A stretch of 64,000 nucleotides of DNA from Serratia nevei (GCF_037948395.1 NZ_CP149940.1:310001-374000); one strand, 5' to 3'; positions 16,461 through 25,073 are shown, counted from the first letter of the stretch. Program-made: numbers and translations. Notes: generated from the letters alone by a model not told the origin.

Positions 16461-17426
16461 ATGAGTTTTTCTATTTTATCTTTTTTTAAAAATAAACTTA
16501 CATGGTTGGGTAAGCTTGTTTTGTTTTCTCTTTCTGCTTTCACATTTAACACAGAGGCTGGAATGGTTTGGCAGACCCTGAATGCGCCTATCGTTGATGG
16601 ATATATTAGTAGCGGAAATAGCAGTCGCTATAGTGCTTTAGCTCGGCTGGTAAGCATAGATTTCAATGATCCGACGCCTAACCCTTGTTATAATGCCGGT
16701 TGCATAATTACCGTTGGTGCTTATCATAACTTTTCTCACGCATATACTTATGCAGCTTCATACACATCAACGCCGTCGTTTAGACTCATTTGGAATTCGA
16801 ATACTATTAAAGATATACAGAAACAAAGAACAATGGGAGAGTTGTACTCTTTGCTAAGTAAAATTGGAGACGATTTTGGGGGGAAACTGAATGTGGGCAT
16901 CGAGGCGTTAGGGACTACTTTGGGCTATTGTGATCCTGGATTTGATAAGACATGTATCATCAAGAATAAGTGGGAGGCCTATTCAAAAATATGTTACGCG
17001 TTAGTTTTCACTTTCAGCACTGCTTACTATAAGGCTTTTCCTGGGCAAAACTGCATTGGCCCGACGCCGCCCAATAATGAATGTAAAATTGACGCGGGTG
17101 CCGTAACGCTGGATCACGGCTCGTTAACTACGGATGAAGTCAATGGCAATAAGAAGAAAGAGACTGTGCGGATATCCTGCACCTACCCGGCTAACGCGGA
17201 AGTGTCGGTGGTGAGCAATACTGCCAATGAAAAAATCATGTTGAAGGGCGACGGCAGCCTTTATTCCACCGTCACAGTTGACGGTGTGCCTGGCATCACC
17301 GGCAAGAAAATTGCCATTCCGACGGGCGGGGTGCCTATTGATTTGGAATCTACCCTGTATACCGTCGGGAATATTGAAGAGGGGCCGTTCAGCGGCAATG
17401 GCATTCTTATCATAAATGCTTATTAA
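16461..17426 (+). CDS. Two-domain fimbrial tip adhesin candidate
   Basis: A 321-residue protein with a signal peptide (LVLFSLSAFTFNTEA). A unique N-terminal domain of about 180 residues carries several cysteines (NPCYNAGCI, GYCDPGF, KTCII, KICYAL, QNCIG). A short PTPPNNE linker leads to a C-terminal pilin-like domain with ECKIDAGAVTL, ISCTYP and the end motif GNGILIINAY. This layout is that of PapG/FimH-type tip adhesins: receptor-binding domain plus pilin domain. The lectin part is not one I recognise. Codon use is AT-richer than any neighbour. The ATG at 16461 has AGAGGA upstream; a GTG at 16440 would add seven residues. Confidence 0.75.
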   Translation: MSFSILSFFKNKLTWLGKLVLFSLSAFTFNTEAGMVWQTLNAPIVDGYISSGNSSRYSALARLVSIDFNDPTPNPCYNAGCIITVGAYHNFSHAYTYAASYTSTPSFRLIWNSNTIKDIQKQRTMGELYSLLSKIGDDFGGKLNVGIEALGTTLGYCDPGFDKTCIIKNKWEAYSKICYALVFTFSTAYYKAFPGQNCIGPTPPNNECKIDAGAVTLDHGSLTTDEVNGNKKKETVRISCTYPANAEVSVVSNTANEKIMLKGDGSLYSTVTVDGVPGITGKKIAIPTGGVPIDLESTLYTVGNIEEGPFSGNGILIINAY

Positions 17427-17588
17427 TAATACGCAACGGGAATTTATAATCTATGTGGATATGTGGAGCTCCCGTTTAGAGACCCAATGGCTATGGAAGT
17501 TGTCATTGTTATGATAATCACGGGCATAAGCAGGCTCTGCATTTTTTTTGTGGGTTATATTGCTCTGATCCAATTCTAGGGGGTAAGG

Positions 17589-18134
17589 ATGAAGGCGATC
17601 AATATCATTATTGATGATGAAAATCGCTATTTTTCATCTGGTCTGCAAAGCAGCATAAAAGAATATGCGCAGGCCAATAATAAGGAGATTTGTTTTTTGA
17701 AACAGGATGCCATGATCCGACCCGATGTGATATTCGTTTCATCAAGGCGTATTGCTCAGCGCTGGCGAAAAGCGGCGCATGGTGATGGTGCTCCTCCTGT
17801 CGTCACGATACAGGAAAGGCCGATTATTTCTCATGAAGCATCCCGTGTACTGTATCGAACAGATAGCCCTGATAAATTGTTCCTGCTGTTGGCTGAAATG
17901 TTGAGCGATACACGAGCTACAAGACGGTTCGAGTATCAACCTCTAACCCATCGTGAGCGCCAGGTAGTGAATTATCTTAGAAGGGGGTTTGATCAATCCC
18001 AAACCGCCAAAGTGATGGGGGTGAGTGTGAAAACGGTGCATAGCCATAAGCGCTCCGTTATGGGTAAGCTAATGCTCTATCGCAACCATGAATTTTTGTA
18101 CTGGCTTTTATCGCACGAGGGAGAATTATCTTAA
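17589..18134 (+). CDS. LuxR-type regulator with degenerate receiver domain
   Basis: A 181-residue protein whose C-terminal third is a typical LuxR/FixJ helix-turn-helix (LTHRERQVVNYLRRGFDQSQTAKVMGVSVKTVHSHKRSVMGKL in parts, about residues 118-162). The N-terminal part starts like a response-regulator receiver (INIIIDDENRYFSSGL), but the usual phospho-acceptor Asp after PDVIFV is Ser51. It is probably phosphorylation-independent, like RcsA or BglJ. It is the last gene of the fimbrial cluster in the same direction, with TAAGGA before the ATG. A role in switching between fimbriae and motility or in self-regulation is inferred from position. Confidence 0.8.
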   Translation: MKAINIIIDDENRYFSSGLQSSIKEYAQANNKEICFLKQDAMIRPDVIFVSSRRIAQRWRKAAHGDGAPPVVTIQERPIISHEASRVLYRTDSPDKLFLLLAEMLSDTRATRRFEYQPLTHRERQVVNYLRRGFDQSQTAKVMGVSVKTVHSHKRSVMGKLMLYRNHEFLYWLLSHEGELS

Positions 18135-18250
18135 CCCTAACGAGGGGTTTTCTATTTCCTGTGTTTTGTTAAATTCTGACGGCGAAAATTTAGCGTGGCG
18201 GGTATTAATTAATAAATACCGTTGATGTTTTTTCTAAAGATATTGGTTTG

Positions 18251-18266
18251 GCGTAATTAATTACGC
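18251..18266. promoter_or_regulatory. 16-bp perfect palindrome, candidate operator
   Basis: GCGTAATTAATTACGC is fully self-complementary. A palindrome of this length in an AT-rich gene-free stretch is unlikely by chance and fits a dimeric regulator site. No gene start lies close downstream on either strand. Confidence 0.5.
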
Positions 18267-18399
18267 TCGGGTGCTCCTATGCCTCAGGCAAGCGTCGGCG
18301 AAATAAATCGGCAAATAAAGCGAGTTTGTTTATCTCTGTTGTCTCGCCGGTTTTAGTTGTGAGAGGCCGGCAGTCTTTTGCCAATACATGTTATTCGAC

Positions 18400-18424
18400 G
18401 AGCAGGGAGGGTTCTGCTTTTTTT
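18400..18424 (+). terminator. Terminator-like hairpin in gene-free stretch
   Basis: GAGCAG pairs with CTGCT(T) around an 8-nt loop, followed by seven T residues. It would end read-through from the LuxR-type gene or mark the 3' end of an unannotated small RNA on the plus strand. Confidence 0.55.
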
Positions 18425-18718
18425 CGTCCTTTGTCGGCCAGGGCTATTAATTGAGCACTATTGATGACTTAGGGAAATAATACCGGGCTGATACCGAGAG
18501 AGGGGCGCGACTGTGATGTCGTGCTTCTGTGCCGGACAGCACAGGGAGGTCATGTGGATCTGTTTTTTCTGGCAGTATTTCTGTTTTTTTTGAGTCTGTA
18601 TTCGTTTTTTCAGCACGCAAAGCGTATGAAGAAAAGACGACTAACCATTCAGGAACATATGGTCGATTGGGGAGTCTGGCGGGGGAGGGAAGGGGACTGA
18701 TACCCTGCTCAGAATAAT

Positions 18719-18742
18719 GAAAACCCGCCTTTTGGGCGGGTT
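18719..18742 (-). terminator. Final terminator of the tRNA-Phe repeat array
   Basis: On the minus strand AACCCGCC-CAAAA-GGCGGGTT is followed by a T-run. It is the last of four such hairpins downstream of tRNA-Phe and has a different loop from the other three. Confidence 0.85.
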
Positions 18743-18752
18743 CTTCTGAAGA

Positions 18753-18912
18753 TGGTGCCCGGACTCGGACAACCGGCGCTTGCGCCGGGTTGAACAGCGC
18801 TTCAGCGCTGGCCCGTAGGGTGAGGCCTTTGGCCGAATAATCGAACGCAGTTCGATGGAGAGTTCGAACTCCAGAAAGCGAAGAACCCGCCATAGGCTGG
18901 GTTCTCTAAATA
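18753..18912 (-). repeat. tRNA-Phe-linked repeat, copy 3
   Basis: This 160-nt unit, read on the minus strand, starts with a degenerate AACCC hairpin (18884-18903) and ends with a perfect copy of the last 17 nt of tRNA-Phe (18753-18769). Inside are four hairpins shared with the other copies: ATCGAAC/GTTCGAT, GGCC-AAA-GGCC, AGCGCT-GA-AGCGCT and CCGGCG-CAAG-CGCCGG. A closing helix pairs CGAACTC with GAGTCCG with one mismatch. Confidence 0.85.
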
Positions 18913-19065
18913 GGGCGACCGGACTCGGACAACCGGCGCCTGCGCCGGGTTGAACAGCGCTGGCCCGCAGGGTGAGGTCTTCAGGCCTCATAATCGAACG
19001 CAGTTCGATGGAGAGTCCGTACCCCAGAAAGCGAAAAACCCGCCATAGGCGGGTTCTTCTGAAGA
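18913..19065 (-). repeat. tRNA-Phe-linked repeat, copy 2 (diverged)
   Basis: A 153-nt unit starting with a good terminator hairpin (19034-19055) and ending with a 17-nt tRNA-Phe 3' fragment with three mismatches, so the CCA end is lost. It lacks one arm of the AGCGCT hairpin. The second hairpin has a different sequence but still pairs (TGAGG/CCTCA instead of GGCC/GGCC), which suggests selection on structure. The closing helix CGGACTC/GAGTCCG is 7 bp and perfect. Confidence 0.82.
19034..19055 (-). terminator. Second terminator hairpin in the tRNA-Phe repeat array
   Basis: On the minus strand AACCCGCC-TAT-GGCGGGTT is followed by TTTCGC. It lies just after repeat copy 1. Confidence 0.8.
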
Positions 19066-19225
19066 TGGTGCCCGGACTCGGACAACCGGCGCTTGCGCCG
19101 GGTTGAACAGCGCTTCAGCGCTGGTCCGTAGGGTGAGGCCTTTGGCCGAATAATCGAACGTAGTTCGATGGAGAGTCCTGTCCCTGAAAAGCAAAAACCC
19201 AGCCATAGGCTGGGTTCTCTAAATA
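19066..19225 (-). repeat. tRNA-Phe-linked repeat, copy 1
   Basis: A 160-nt unit directly downstream of tRNA-Phe. It starts with the tRNA terminator and ends in a perfect copy of the last 17 nt of the tRNA, including CCA (19066-19082). The interior folds into four hairpins closed by GGACTC/GAGTCC (19173-19178 with 19074-19079), leaving a single-stranded GGGCACCA tail. Distances of 313 nt link tRNA end to copy 2 and copy 1 to copy 3, so the array also shows a two-unit higher-order period. Confidence 0.87.
19193..19216 (-). terminator. Terminator of tRNA-Phe
   Basis: On the minus strand AACCCAGCC-TAT-GGCTGGGTT is followed by TTTGC, 10 nt after the tRNA 3' end. Confidence 0.9.
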
Positions 19226-19301
19226 TGGTGCCCGGACTCGGAATCGAACCAAGGACACGGGGATTTTCAATCCCCTGCTCTACCGACTGAGCTATCCGGG
19301 C
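19226..19301 (-). tRNA. pheU: tRNA-Phe (GAA)
   Basis: A 76-nt tRNA on the minus strand, with CCA encoded. It begins GCCCGGATAGCTCAG, has anticodon GAA in a loop flanked by GGGGATT and AATCCCC, and ends TCCGAGTCCGGGCACCA. As far as can be recalled it is identical to E. coli tRNA-Phe. The position beside yjdC and dsbD matches E. coli pheU, a well-known integration site for islands such as the EPEC LEE. Confidence 0.98.
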
Positions 19302-19461
19302 AACGGGCAGCATTAAACCGTATTGGCCGATGGCCGTCAACGGCTTTATGCGTGAAAGACGTTAAAATGCCTCCGGTTGCTGGCTTTTCAGGCAAAGGGC
19401 GCAAAAAATGCGCCTGCTGTGGCTATCACCTTGGGCTGTCGGCGCCGCAAGCGCGGTTCGC

Positions 19462-20076
19462 TTAGCTCAGCGCCCCGTTGCGGCGGCACTGTGCCACCTG
19501 CAAGATGTCTTCCGCCAGCCGTTTGGCGACCGATACGTCTTGGAGCTGGCGTTTTACCAGCAGTTTGCTCAGGCAGCCTTCCTGAATCAATTCCATTTGC
19601 TGCGCCACCATGTCGGCGTCGTCGGCGTCCATGTCACGTAGCAGTTCGCGGGTCAGCTCCAGCGAGGTCAGCTTTTGCTGCTCCGCCAGCTGGTGGATCG
19701 GGTGATCCGTTTCCGGGAAGAAGCTGCAGGCGGCGATAAACAGGCAGCCGGGGTAGCGGTCTTGCTGCACGTATTCCGCCAGCACGTCATAGCGCGCCAG
19801 CAGCTTTTGCTGCGGGCTCAGGTTTTCATCCAGCAGCAGCTGGCGGCGCCAGGTGTCGATCTGTTGGCCGTGGTAGCGCAGGCAGTCGTACAGCAGCGCT
19901 TCGCGATCCGGCCAGAACCGTTTGAGATCGCCGGGCTGAACGTCGAGTTTTTCCGCCAGCATCTCTAATGTGGCGGTCGCCAGGCCCTGTTGTTCCAACA
20001 GGCCCAGCGCGGTATCAAGGACGTGTTCACGTTGCACTTGTGCTTCCTCCCATTCGCTTCCGATCTTCAGTGTCAT
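19462..20076 (-). CDS. yjdC: TetR-family regulator YjdC
   Basis: A 204-residue TetR-type repressor. The N-terminal helix-turn-helix covers about residues 15-60 ([49 protein letters not shown] in parts) and is followed by an all-helical ligand domain. Sequence and place next to dsbD identify it as YjdC. Its ATG directly abuts the dsbD stop codon (TAA then ATG with no gap), so it is translated from the cutA-dsbD-yjdC mRNA. The ligand and target genes are unknown. Confidence 0.9.
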   Translation of the reverse strand: MTLKIGSEWEEAQVQREHVLDTALGLLEQQGLATATLEMLAEKLDVQPGDLKRFWPDREALLYDCLRYHGQQIDTWRRQLLLDENLSPQQKLLARYDVLAEYVQQDRYPGCLFIAACSFFPETDHPIHQLAEQQKLTSLELTRELLRDMDADDADMVAQQMELIQEGCLSKLLVKRQLQDVSVAKRLAEDILQVAQCRRNGALS

Positions 20077-21801
20077 TTATCGCATCACTTTCTGCAAATG
20101 CGCGTTGAAGGCTTCCGCCTTCATAAAACCGGTGACCCGCTGGGCCGTCAGCTCCTGGCCGGCCGGATCGAAGAACAGGATCGTCGGCAACCCCAGCACC
20201 TGCAGATGCTTCAGCAGCGCCGCCTGTTCCGCACCGTTGGCGGTGACGTCCGCCTGCAGCAGCACCGCGTTGGCCAGGCTCGCCTGCACCGCCGCATCGC
20301 TGAAGGTGTATTTCTCGAACTCTTTACAGGCCACGCACCAGTCGGCGTACAGGTCCAGCATCACCGGCTTGCCCCGCGCCTGTTGCAGCGCGAGATCGAG
20401 CTGTTCGACGTTGTTGATGCGGGTAAAAGTCAGGTGCGGTTGAGCCGCCTGCTGCGCCTGATCGGCGCCGAAGGCCCAGTCCTGCAGCGGCCGCGCGGCG
20501 ATCACCGCCGCCGCCAGCAGCAGAAGCTGCAGGGCGCGCGTCCATCCACGTGTGCTTCTCAGGCTCAGGGCGAAGGCCCAGCCGAAGAACGCCAGGCCGA
20601 GCAGGCTCCACAGGCGCAGGCCCCACAGATCGCCGATCACCCGCTCCAGCAGGAACACCGGCAGCGCCAGAATGACGAAGCCGAAGGCCTCTTTCACATA
20701 CTGCATCCACGGGCCGCTGCGCGGCAGCAGGCGGTTGCCGAACAGGGTGACGATCACCAGCGGAATGCCCATCCCCAGTGCGTACAGGTACAGCGTGCCG
20801 CCGCCGGCCCACAGGTTACCGCTCTGGGCGATATACAGCAGGATGGCGCTGAGCGGCGCGGTGGTGCAGGGCGAACAAATCAGCCCGGCCAGGGCGCCCA
20901 TCAGGAACACGCCGGCCAGCGAGCCGCCGCGTTGGGTGTTGCTCCAGCTCGCCAGCCGGGTTTGCAGCGCAGAGGGCAGCTGCAGGGAATAGAGGCCGAA
21001 CATCGACAGCGCCAGCGCGATAAACAGCACCGACAGGCCGATCAGCACGTAAGGGTGCTGCAGCGCCGCCTGGAACTGCAGGCCGGCGGCGGCCACCACC
21101 AGCCCCAGCAGGGTGTAGGTGAGCGCCATGCCTTGCACGTAAACCACCGCCAGCGCCAGAATGCGGCCGCTGCTTTGCGGCCGGTCGCGGCCGAGGATGA
21201 TGCCGGAAATCAGCGGGTACATCGGCAGCACGCACGGGGTGAAGGCGATGCCGATACCGATCAGCAGCGCCCACAGCGGCGAGAACGGCAGGCTGGCCGG
21301 CGTAGCGGGCTGTTCGGTTGGTGCGGTGTCAACCGCCGGGAGCGGGGCGGTCGCGCCGGCGCTGACCGCGTCCAGCGGGATGATCCGGGTTTCCGGCGGA
21401 TAGCAGAAGCCGGCCTCGGCGCAGCCCTGATAGGTGACGCTGAGGCTGGCGTTGGCCGCCGCCTGTTGCAGCGGCACCTGCAGATTCAGCTGCTGTTTGA
21501 AAATCGCCACTTCGCCGAAGAACTCGTCCTTGTGGCTCAACCCTTCGGGCAGGGTAAAGGCGCCGAGCGTCGCCTGCTGCGGCACCAGTTTGATCTGCTG
21601 GCGATACAGGTAGTAGCCGGGGCGGATCTGCCAGTTCAGCGTTACCTGGCTGCCTTGCTGTTTGAAATCGAAGGCGAAGGCCTGATCGACAGGCACGAAC
21701 TGGCTGCCGCCCTTCGGCGCGAACAGCGAAGCCTGCGCCGCCTGCGGCAGGAAGAACAGGCTGCACAGCAGCAAAATCAGTTTAAGGAAGCGTTGATCCA
21801 T
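20077..21801 (-). CDS. dsbD: Thiol:disulfide interchange protein DsbD
   Basis: At 574 residues it has the normal DsbD length. A signal peptide precedes the periplasmic alpha domain ([10 protein letters not shown] contains its Cys pair). The eight-helix membrane core has [10 protein letters not shown] and [11 protein letters not shown], and the C-terminal thioredoxin-like gamma domain has [14 protein letters not shown]. It passes electrons from cytoplasmic thioredoxin to DsbC, DsbG and CcmG, keeping the periplasmic isomerase pathway reduced. It overlaps the end of cutA by 25 nt and abuts yjdC, a conserved three-gene operon. Confidence 0.97.
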   Translation of the reverse strand: MDQRFLKLILLLCSLFFLPQAAQASLFAPKGGSQFVPVDQAFAFDFKQQGSQVTLNWQIRPGYYLYRQQIKLVPQQATLGAFTLPEGLSHKDEFFGEVAIFKQQLNLQVPLQQAAANASLSVTYQGCAEAGFCYPPETRIIPLDAVSAGATAPLPAVDTAPTEQPATPASLPFSPLWALLIGIGIAFTPCVLPMYPLISGIILGRDRPQSSGRILALAVVYVQGMALTYTLLGLVVAAAGLQFQAALQHPYVLIGLSVLFIALALSMFGLYSLQLPSALQTRLASWSNTQRGGSLAGVFLMGALAGLICSPCTTAPLSAILLYIAQSGNLWAGGGTLYLYALGMGIPLVIVTLFGNRLLPRSGPWMQYVKEAFGFVILALPVFLLERVIGDLWGLRLWSLLGLAFFGWAFALSLRSTRGWTRALQLLLLAAAVIAARPLQDWAFGADQAQQAAQPHLTFTRINNVEQLDLALQQARGKPVMLDLYADWCVACKEFEKYTFSDAAVQASLANAVLLQADVTANGAEQAALLKHLQVLGLPTILFFDPAGQELTAQRVTGFMKAEAFNAHLQKVMR

Positions 21802-22100
21802 AACAGGTAGTCTTTATCTCCGGCCATCACCGGCAGCACCAGCAGCTCGGGCGTCTGGTAAGGGTGATGTTGTTTCAGGGTGTCGAGCAGGGCCTGCTGA
21901 CGGCGGCGATCGCTTTTGAACAGCATCTGCACTTCGTATTCCTGTTCCAGTTTCCCTTCCCAGTAATACAGCGAGGTAGCGCCGGGCAGCAGCGTGGCGC
22001 AGGCCGCCAGCTTATCGCCCAGGACCCGCGCCGCCAGTTCCTGGGCGCTGGCTTCATCGGGTGCGGTACAGAGTATGACGACAGCTTCGCAATCAGACAT
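21777..22100 (-). CDS. cutA: Divalent-cation tolerance protein CutA
   Basis: A 107-residue protein with the CutA1 core [40 protein letters not shown] (in parts) and the end motif [13 protein letters not shown]. CutA1 proteins form very stable trimers; the copper-tolerance role in E. coli is mainly assigned to the downstream dsbD. The start at 22100 is chosen because GAGAGGG lies 5-6 nt upstream; a longer start at 22115 has no ribosome site. It is the first gene of the cutA-dsbD-yjdC operon. Confidence 0.94.
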   Translation of the reverse strand: MSDCEAVVILCTAPDEASAQELAARVLGDKLAACATLLPGATSLYYWEGKLEQEYEVQMLFKSDRRRQQALLDTLKQHHPYQTPELLVLPVMAGDKDYLLWINASLN

Positions 22101-22177
22101 CTTCAGCCCTCTCATCGGTTCGAATGGGCACTATACCCTGAAGGCGGATTGGCTAGAAGGCGAGTTTATCGCCAGAA

Positions 22178-22202
22178 GGAAAACCGGGGCCGCAGCCCCG
22201 GT
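22178..22202 (-). terminator. Terminator of dcuA
   Basis: On the minus strand ACCGGGGC-TGCG-GCCCCGGT is followed by TTTCC, seven nt after the dcuA stop. Confidence 0.85.
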
Positions 22203-22209
22203 CGGAGCG

Positions 22210-23511
22210 TTACAGCATGATGCTGCCGAGCAGGAAGCCGAATACCACGGCGAAGATCACGCCCATGGTGCCGGGAATGAAGAACGGATGGTTGAACACG
22301 AAGCGGCCGATGCGCGTGGTGCCGGTATCGTCCATCTGCACCGCGGCGACCAGCGTTGGGTAGGTCGGCAGGATGAACAGGCCGGAGACGGCGGCGAAGG
22401 AGGCGACGGCGGTCAGCGGCGATACGTTCAGCGCCAGCGCCATCGGCATCAGCGCCTTGGCGGTAGCGGCCTGCGAGTACAGCAGCGCCGAGCAGAAGAA
22501 GAAGATCACCGCCAGCAGCCACGGGTGCGCCTGAATGACGCTGCCGGCCGTCTCTTTGATCCAGTCGATGTTGGCCTGCACGAAGGTATCGCCCAGCCAG
22601 GCGACGCCGAGGATACAAATACAGGCGCTCATGCCGGCCTTGAAGGTGCTGGAGTTCAGCACCATGTCGGTGTCGACGCGGCACAGCAGGGTGGTCAGCG
22701 TGGCGACGCTCAGCATGATGATCAGGATGGCGTTGGTGGTGTTCATCAGCGGCTTGGCCACCAGGCCCAGGCCCGGGCTGTTGATGATGGCGTAAGCCAC
22801 CACGCACAGCACGCCCAGCAGGAACAGCAGCACCGAGGCTTTGGCGCGCGGTTTGATCGCCAGCGCGTTGTTGCCGCGCAGGGTGATCAGGCCTTCTTCC
22901 AGGCGTTTCAGGTACACCGGATCGTTAGACAGCTTGGAGTCGAACAGCCAGGTCACCAGCAGCGACATCACCAGCACGGCGCAGAAGGTGGACGGGATCA
23001 CCACCATCAGCAGGTGCAGGTAGCTGACGCCGTGGCCTTCCATCACCGAAGACATGTACACCACCGCGGCGGAGATCGGCGAGGCGGTGATGGCGATCTG
23101 GGCGGACACCACGGCGGTGGACAGCGGCCGGCAAGGCTTGATGCCCTGTTCTTTCGCCACTTCGGCGATCACCGGCAGCGCCGAGAGCGAGATGTTGCCG
23201 GTGCCGGCGAAGATGGTCAGGAAGTAGGTGACGATAGGGGCGAGAATGGTGATGTGCTTGGGGTTCTTGCGCAGCAGCTTTTCGGTCTGCTGCACCAGAT
23301 AGTCCATCCCTCCGGCGACCTGCATCGCGGAGATCGCCGCGATCACCGCCATGATGATGGAAATCACGTCGAAGGGAATGCTGCCCGGCTTGACGCCGAT
23401 CAGCGCCAGGACCAGAACGCCCAATCCCCCCGCGAACCCGATACCGATACCGCCCAACCTGGCCCCTAAAAAGATGGCCAGCAGAACGATAACCAATTCC
23501 AAGGCTAGCAT
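22210..23511 (-). CDS. dcuA: Anaerobic C4-dicarboxylate transporter DcuA
   Basis: A 433-residue inner-membrane protein with 10-12 hydrophobic helices and Dcu-family stretches (GTGNISLSALPVIAEVAKEQ in parts, LFILPTYPT). DcuA exchanges fumarate, aspartate, malate and succinate, feeding aspartate in and succinate out during anaerobic fumarate respiration. It follows aspA, as in E. coli, with an intervening terminator that lets only part of the aspA transcript continue. Together with the frd operon 11 kb away it supplies the fumarate-respiration route. Confidence 0.96.
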   Translation of the reverse strand: MLALELVIVLLAIFLGARLGGIGIGFAGGLGVLVLALIGVKPGSIPFDVISIIMAVIAAISAMQVAGGMDYLVQQTEKLLRKNPKHITILAPIVTYFLTIFAGTGNISLSALPVIAEVAKEQGIKPCRPLSTAVVSAQIAITASPISAAVVYMSSVMEGHGVSYLHLLMVVIPSTFCAVLVMSLLVTWLFDSKLSNDPVYLKRLEEGLITLRGNNALAIKPRAKASVLLFLLGVLCVVAYAIINSPGLGLVAKPLMNTTNAILIIMLSVATLTTLLCRVDTDMVLNSSTFKAGMSACICILGVAWLGDTFVQANIDWIKETAGSVIQAHPWLLAVIFFFCSALLYSQAATAKALMPMALALNVSPLTAVASFAAVSGLFILPTYPTLVAAVQMDDTGTTRIGRFVFNHPFFIPGTMGVIFAVVFGFLLGSIML

Positions 23512-23575
23512 AGTGTTTACTCCTTAAAATGAGAGAAATTGAAAATCAAACGTTAAAATTTTGTGGGCGCCGGAA

Positions 23576-23616
23576 AGTAAAAAGGCACGCTATCCAGAGG
23601 ATTTAGCGTGCCTTTC
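23576..23616 (-). terminator. Terminator between aspA and dcuA
   Basis: A perfect 12-bp stem, AAAGGCACGCTA pairing with TAGCGTGCCTTT (23581-23592 and 23604-23615), is followed on the minus strand by T-rich TTTTTACTTT. It should reduce dcuA read-through from aspA. Confidence 0.92.
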
Positions 23617-23636
23617 AGGGCTACCGGGTAGGTCTG

Positions 23637-25073
23637 TTATTGTTCATTTTCATCCGTATAGCGTTTGGCTTTATAGGCCGGGTGCATCAGGTTCTCCACG
23701 GAGAAGATGTCATCCAGCTCGGCTTCGGTCAGCAGGCCGCGTTCCAGCACCACTTCACGCACGCTCTTGCCGGTTTCGGCGCAGATCTTCCCGACGATGT
23801 CACCGTTATGGTGGCCGATGAACGGGTTCAGATAGGTGACGATACCGATCGAGTTGAAGACGTAGTGTTCGCAGACTTCTTTATTCGCGGTGATGCCGTT
23901 AATGCATTTTTCCAGCAGGTTGTAGCAGGCGTTGGTCAGGATGTGGATCGACTCGAACATCGCCTGGCCGATCACCGGCTCCATCACGTTCAGCTGCAGC
24001 TGGCCCGCTTCGGCCGCCATGGTAACGCAAGTGTCGTTGCCAATCACCTTGAAACACACCTGATTGACCACTTCCGGCACGACCGGGTTCACTTTGGCCG
24101 GCATGATGGACGATCCCGCCTGCAGCTCAGGCAGGTTGATTTCGTTCAGGCCGGCGCGCGGGCCGGAGGAGAGCAGGCGCAGGTCGTTGCAGATTTTGGA
24201 CAGTTTCACCGCTAGGCGTTTGAGCGCGCTGTGCACCATCACGTAGGCGCCGCAGTCGGAGGTGGCCTCGATCAGGTCTTCCGCCGGCACCACCGGCAGG
24301 CCGCTGACTTCCGCCAGTTTTTGCACCGCCAGCGGCTGATAGCCTTCCGGGGTGTTGAGTGCGGTGCCGATGGCGGTGGCGCCCAGGTTCACTTCCAGCA
24401 GCAGCTCCGCTGTGCGGTGCAGGTTGCGGGTCTCTTCGTTCAGCAGCACGCTGAAGGCGTGGAACTCCTGGCCGAGGGTCATCGGCACTGCGTCTTGCAG
24501 CTGGGTGCGGCCCATTTTCAGGATGGTTTCGAACTCTTTCGCCTTGCGGTCGAAGCCTTCACGCAGCTGGTTGATGGCGTCGATCAGTTTCTGGTTGGAG
24601 GCGTACACCGCGATGCGGAACCCGGTCGGGTAGGCGTCGTTGGTGGACTGGCACTTATTGAGGTGATCGTTCGGGTTCAGGTACTGGTATTCGCCTTTTT
24701 GGTGGCCCATCAGCTCCAGGCCGATGTTCGCCAGCACTTCGTTGGTGTTCATGTTTAGCGAGGTGCCTGCGCCGCCCTGGAACACGTCCACCGGGAACTG
24801 ATCCATGCATTTGCCTTTATCCAGCACCTCGTCGCAGGCCTGGATGATCACGTCGGCGATTTTGCGCGGGATGGTTTTGAGTTCTTTGTTGGCCATCGCC
24901 GCGGCCTTTTTCACCATCACCATGCCGCGAACGAACTCGGGGACATCGCTGATTTTGCTGTTGCTGATGTAGAAGTTTTCAATCGCACGCAGAGTGTGAA
25001 CTCCGTAGTAAGCGTCTGCGGGGACTTCACGTGTTCCTAACAGGTCTTCTTCGATACGAATGTTGTTTGACAT
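23637..25073 (-). CDS. aspA: Aspartate ammonia-lyase AspA
   Basis: A 478-residue aspartase of the fumarase/aspartase superfamily. It reversibly deaminates L-aspartate to fumarate and ammonia. Visible are the substrate loop [14 protein letters not shown], the [11 protein letters not shown] motif and the family signature with catalytic Ser, [12 protein letters not shown]. Length matches E. coli AspA. It is the first gene of an aspA-dcuA unit, and a CRP site lies about 210 nt upstream, in line with known catabolite control of aspA in E. coli. Confidence 0.98.
   Translation of the reverse strand: MSNNIRIEEDLLGTREVPADAYYGVHTLRAIENFYISNSKISDVPEFVRGMVMVKKAAAMANKELKTIPRKIADVIIQACDEVLDKGKCMDQFPVDVFQGGAGTSLNMNTNEVLANIGLELMGHQKGEYQYLNPNDHLNKCQSTNDAYPTGFRIAVYASNQKLIDAINQLREGFDRKAKEFETILKMGRTQLQDAVPMTLGQEFHAFSVLLNEETRNLHRTAELLLEVNLGATAIGTALNTPEGYQPLAVQKLAEVSGLPVVPAEDLIEATSDCGAYVMVHSALKRLAVKLSKICNDLRLLSSGPRAGLNEINLPELQAGSSIMPAKVNPVVPEVVNQVCFKVIGNDTCVTMAAEAGQLQLNVMEPVIGQAMFESIHILTNACYNLLEKCINGITANKEVCEHYVFNSIGIVTYLNPFIGHHNGDIVGKICAETGKSVREVVLERGLLTEAELDDIFSVENLMHPAYKAKRYTDENEQ

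Larger units (their letters stand above)
18135..18718. other. Gene-free stretch between fimbrial cluster and tRNA-Phe repeats
   Basis: No ORF here is supported by a ribosome site or recognisable protein. Notable elements: a weak hairpin over the preceding stop codon (AACCC/GGGTT at 18133-18149), a 6-bp hairpin at 18201-18220 (GGTATT/AATACC), a 16-bp perfect palindrome at 18251-18266 and a terminator-like hairpin at 18400-18424. The first half is AT-rich. No integrase or transposase remnant is recognised. Confidence 0.6.

Noticed and set aside
18753..19082. Direct repeats considered as a CRISPR array
   Set aside because: Units are 153-160 nt, nearly identical along their length, without short repeats and unique spacers, and no cas genes are present.
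18753..19242. 17-bp tRNA-end copies considered purely as phage attachment sites
   Set aside because: The copies are embedded in conserved, structured 160-nt units with terminators and do not flank any integrase or element; a left-hand copy near 7140 was not found. Kept only as an alternative origin.
18447..19340. Several minus-strand ORFs of 70-150 codons over the tRNA-Phe region
   Set aside because: They arise from the repeat units and the tRNA itself; their repeated peptide segments copy the RNA hairpins. No start signals.
19990..21810. A 606-codon ORF antisense to dsbD
   Set aside because: Low-complexity Gln/Arg/His translation mirrors dsbD codons; no ribosome site or family match.
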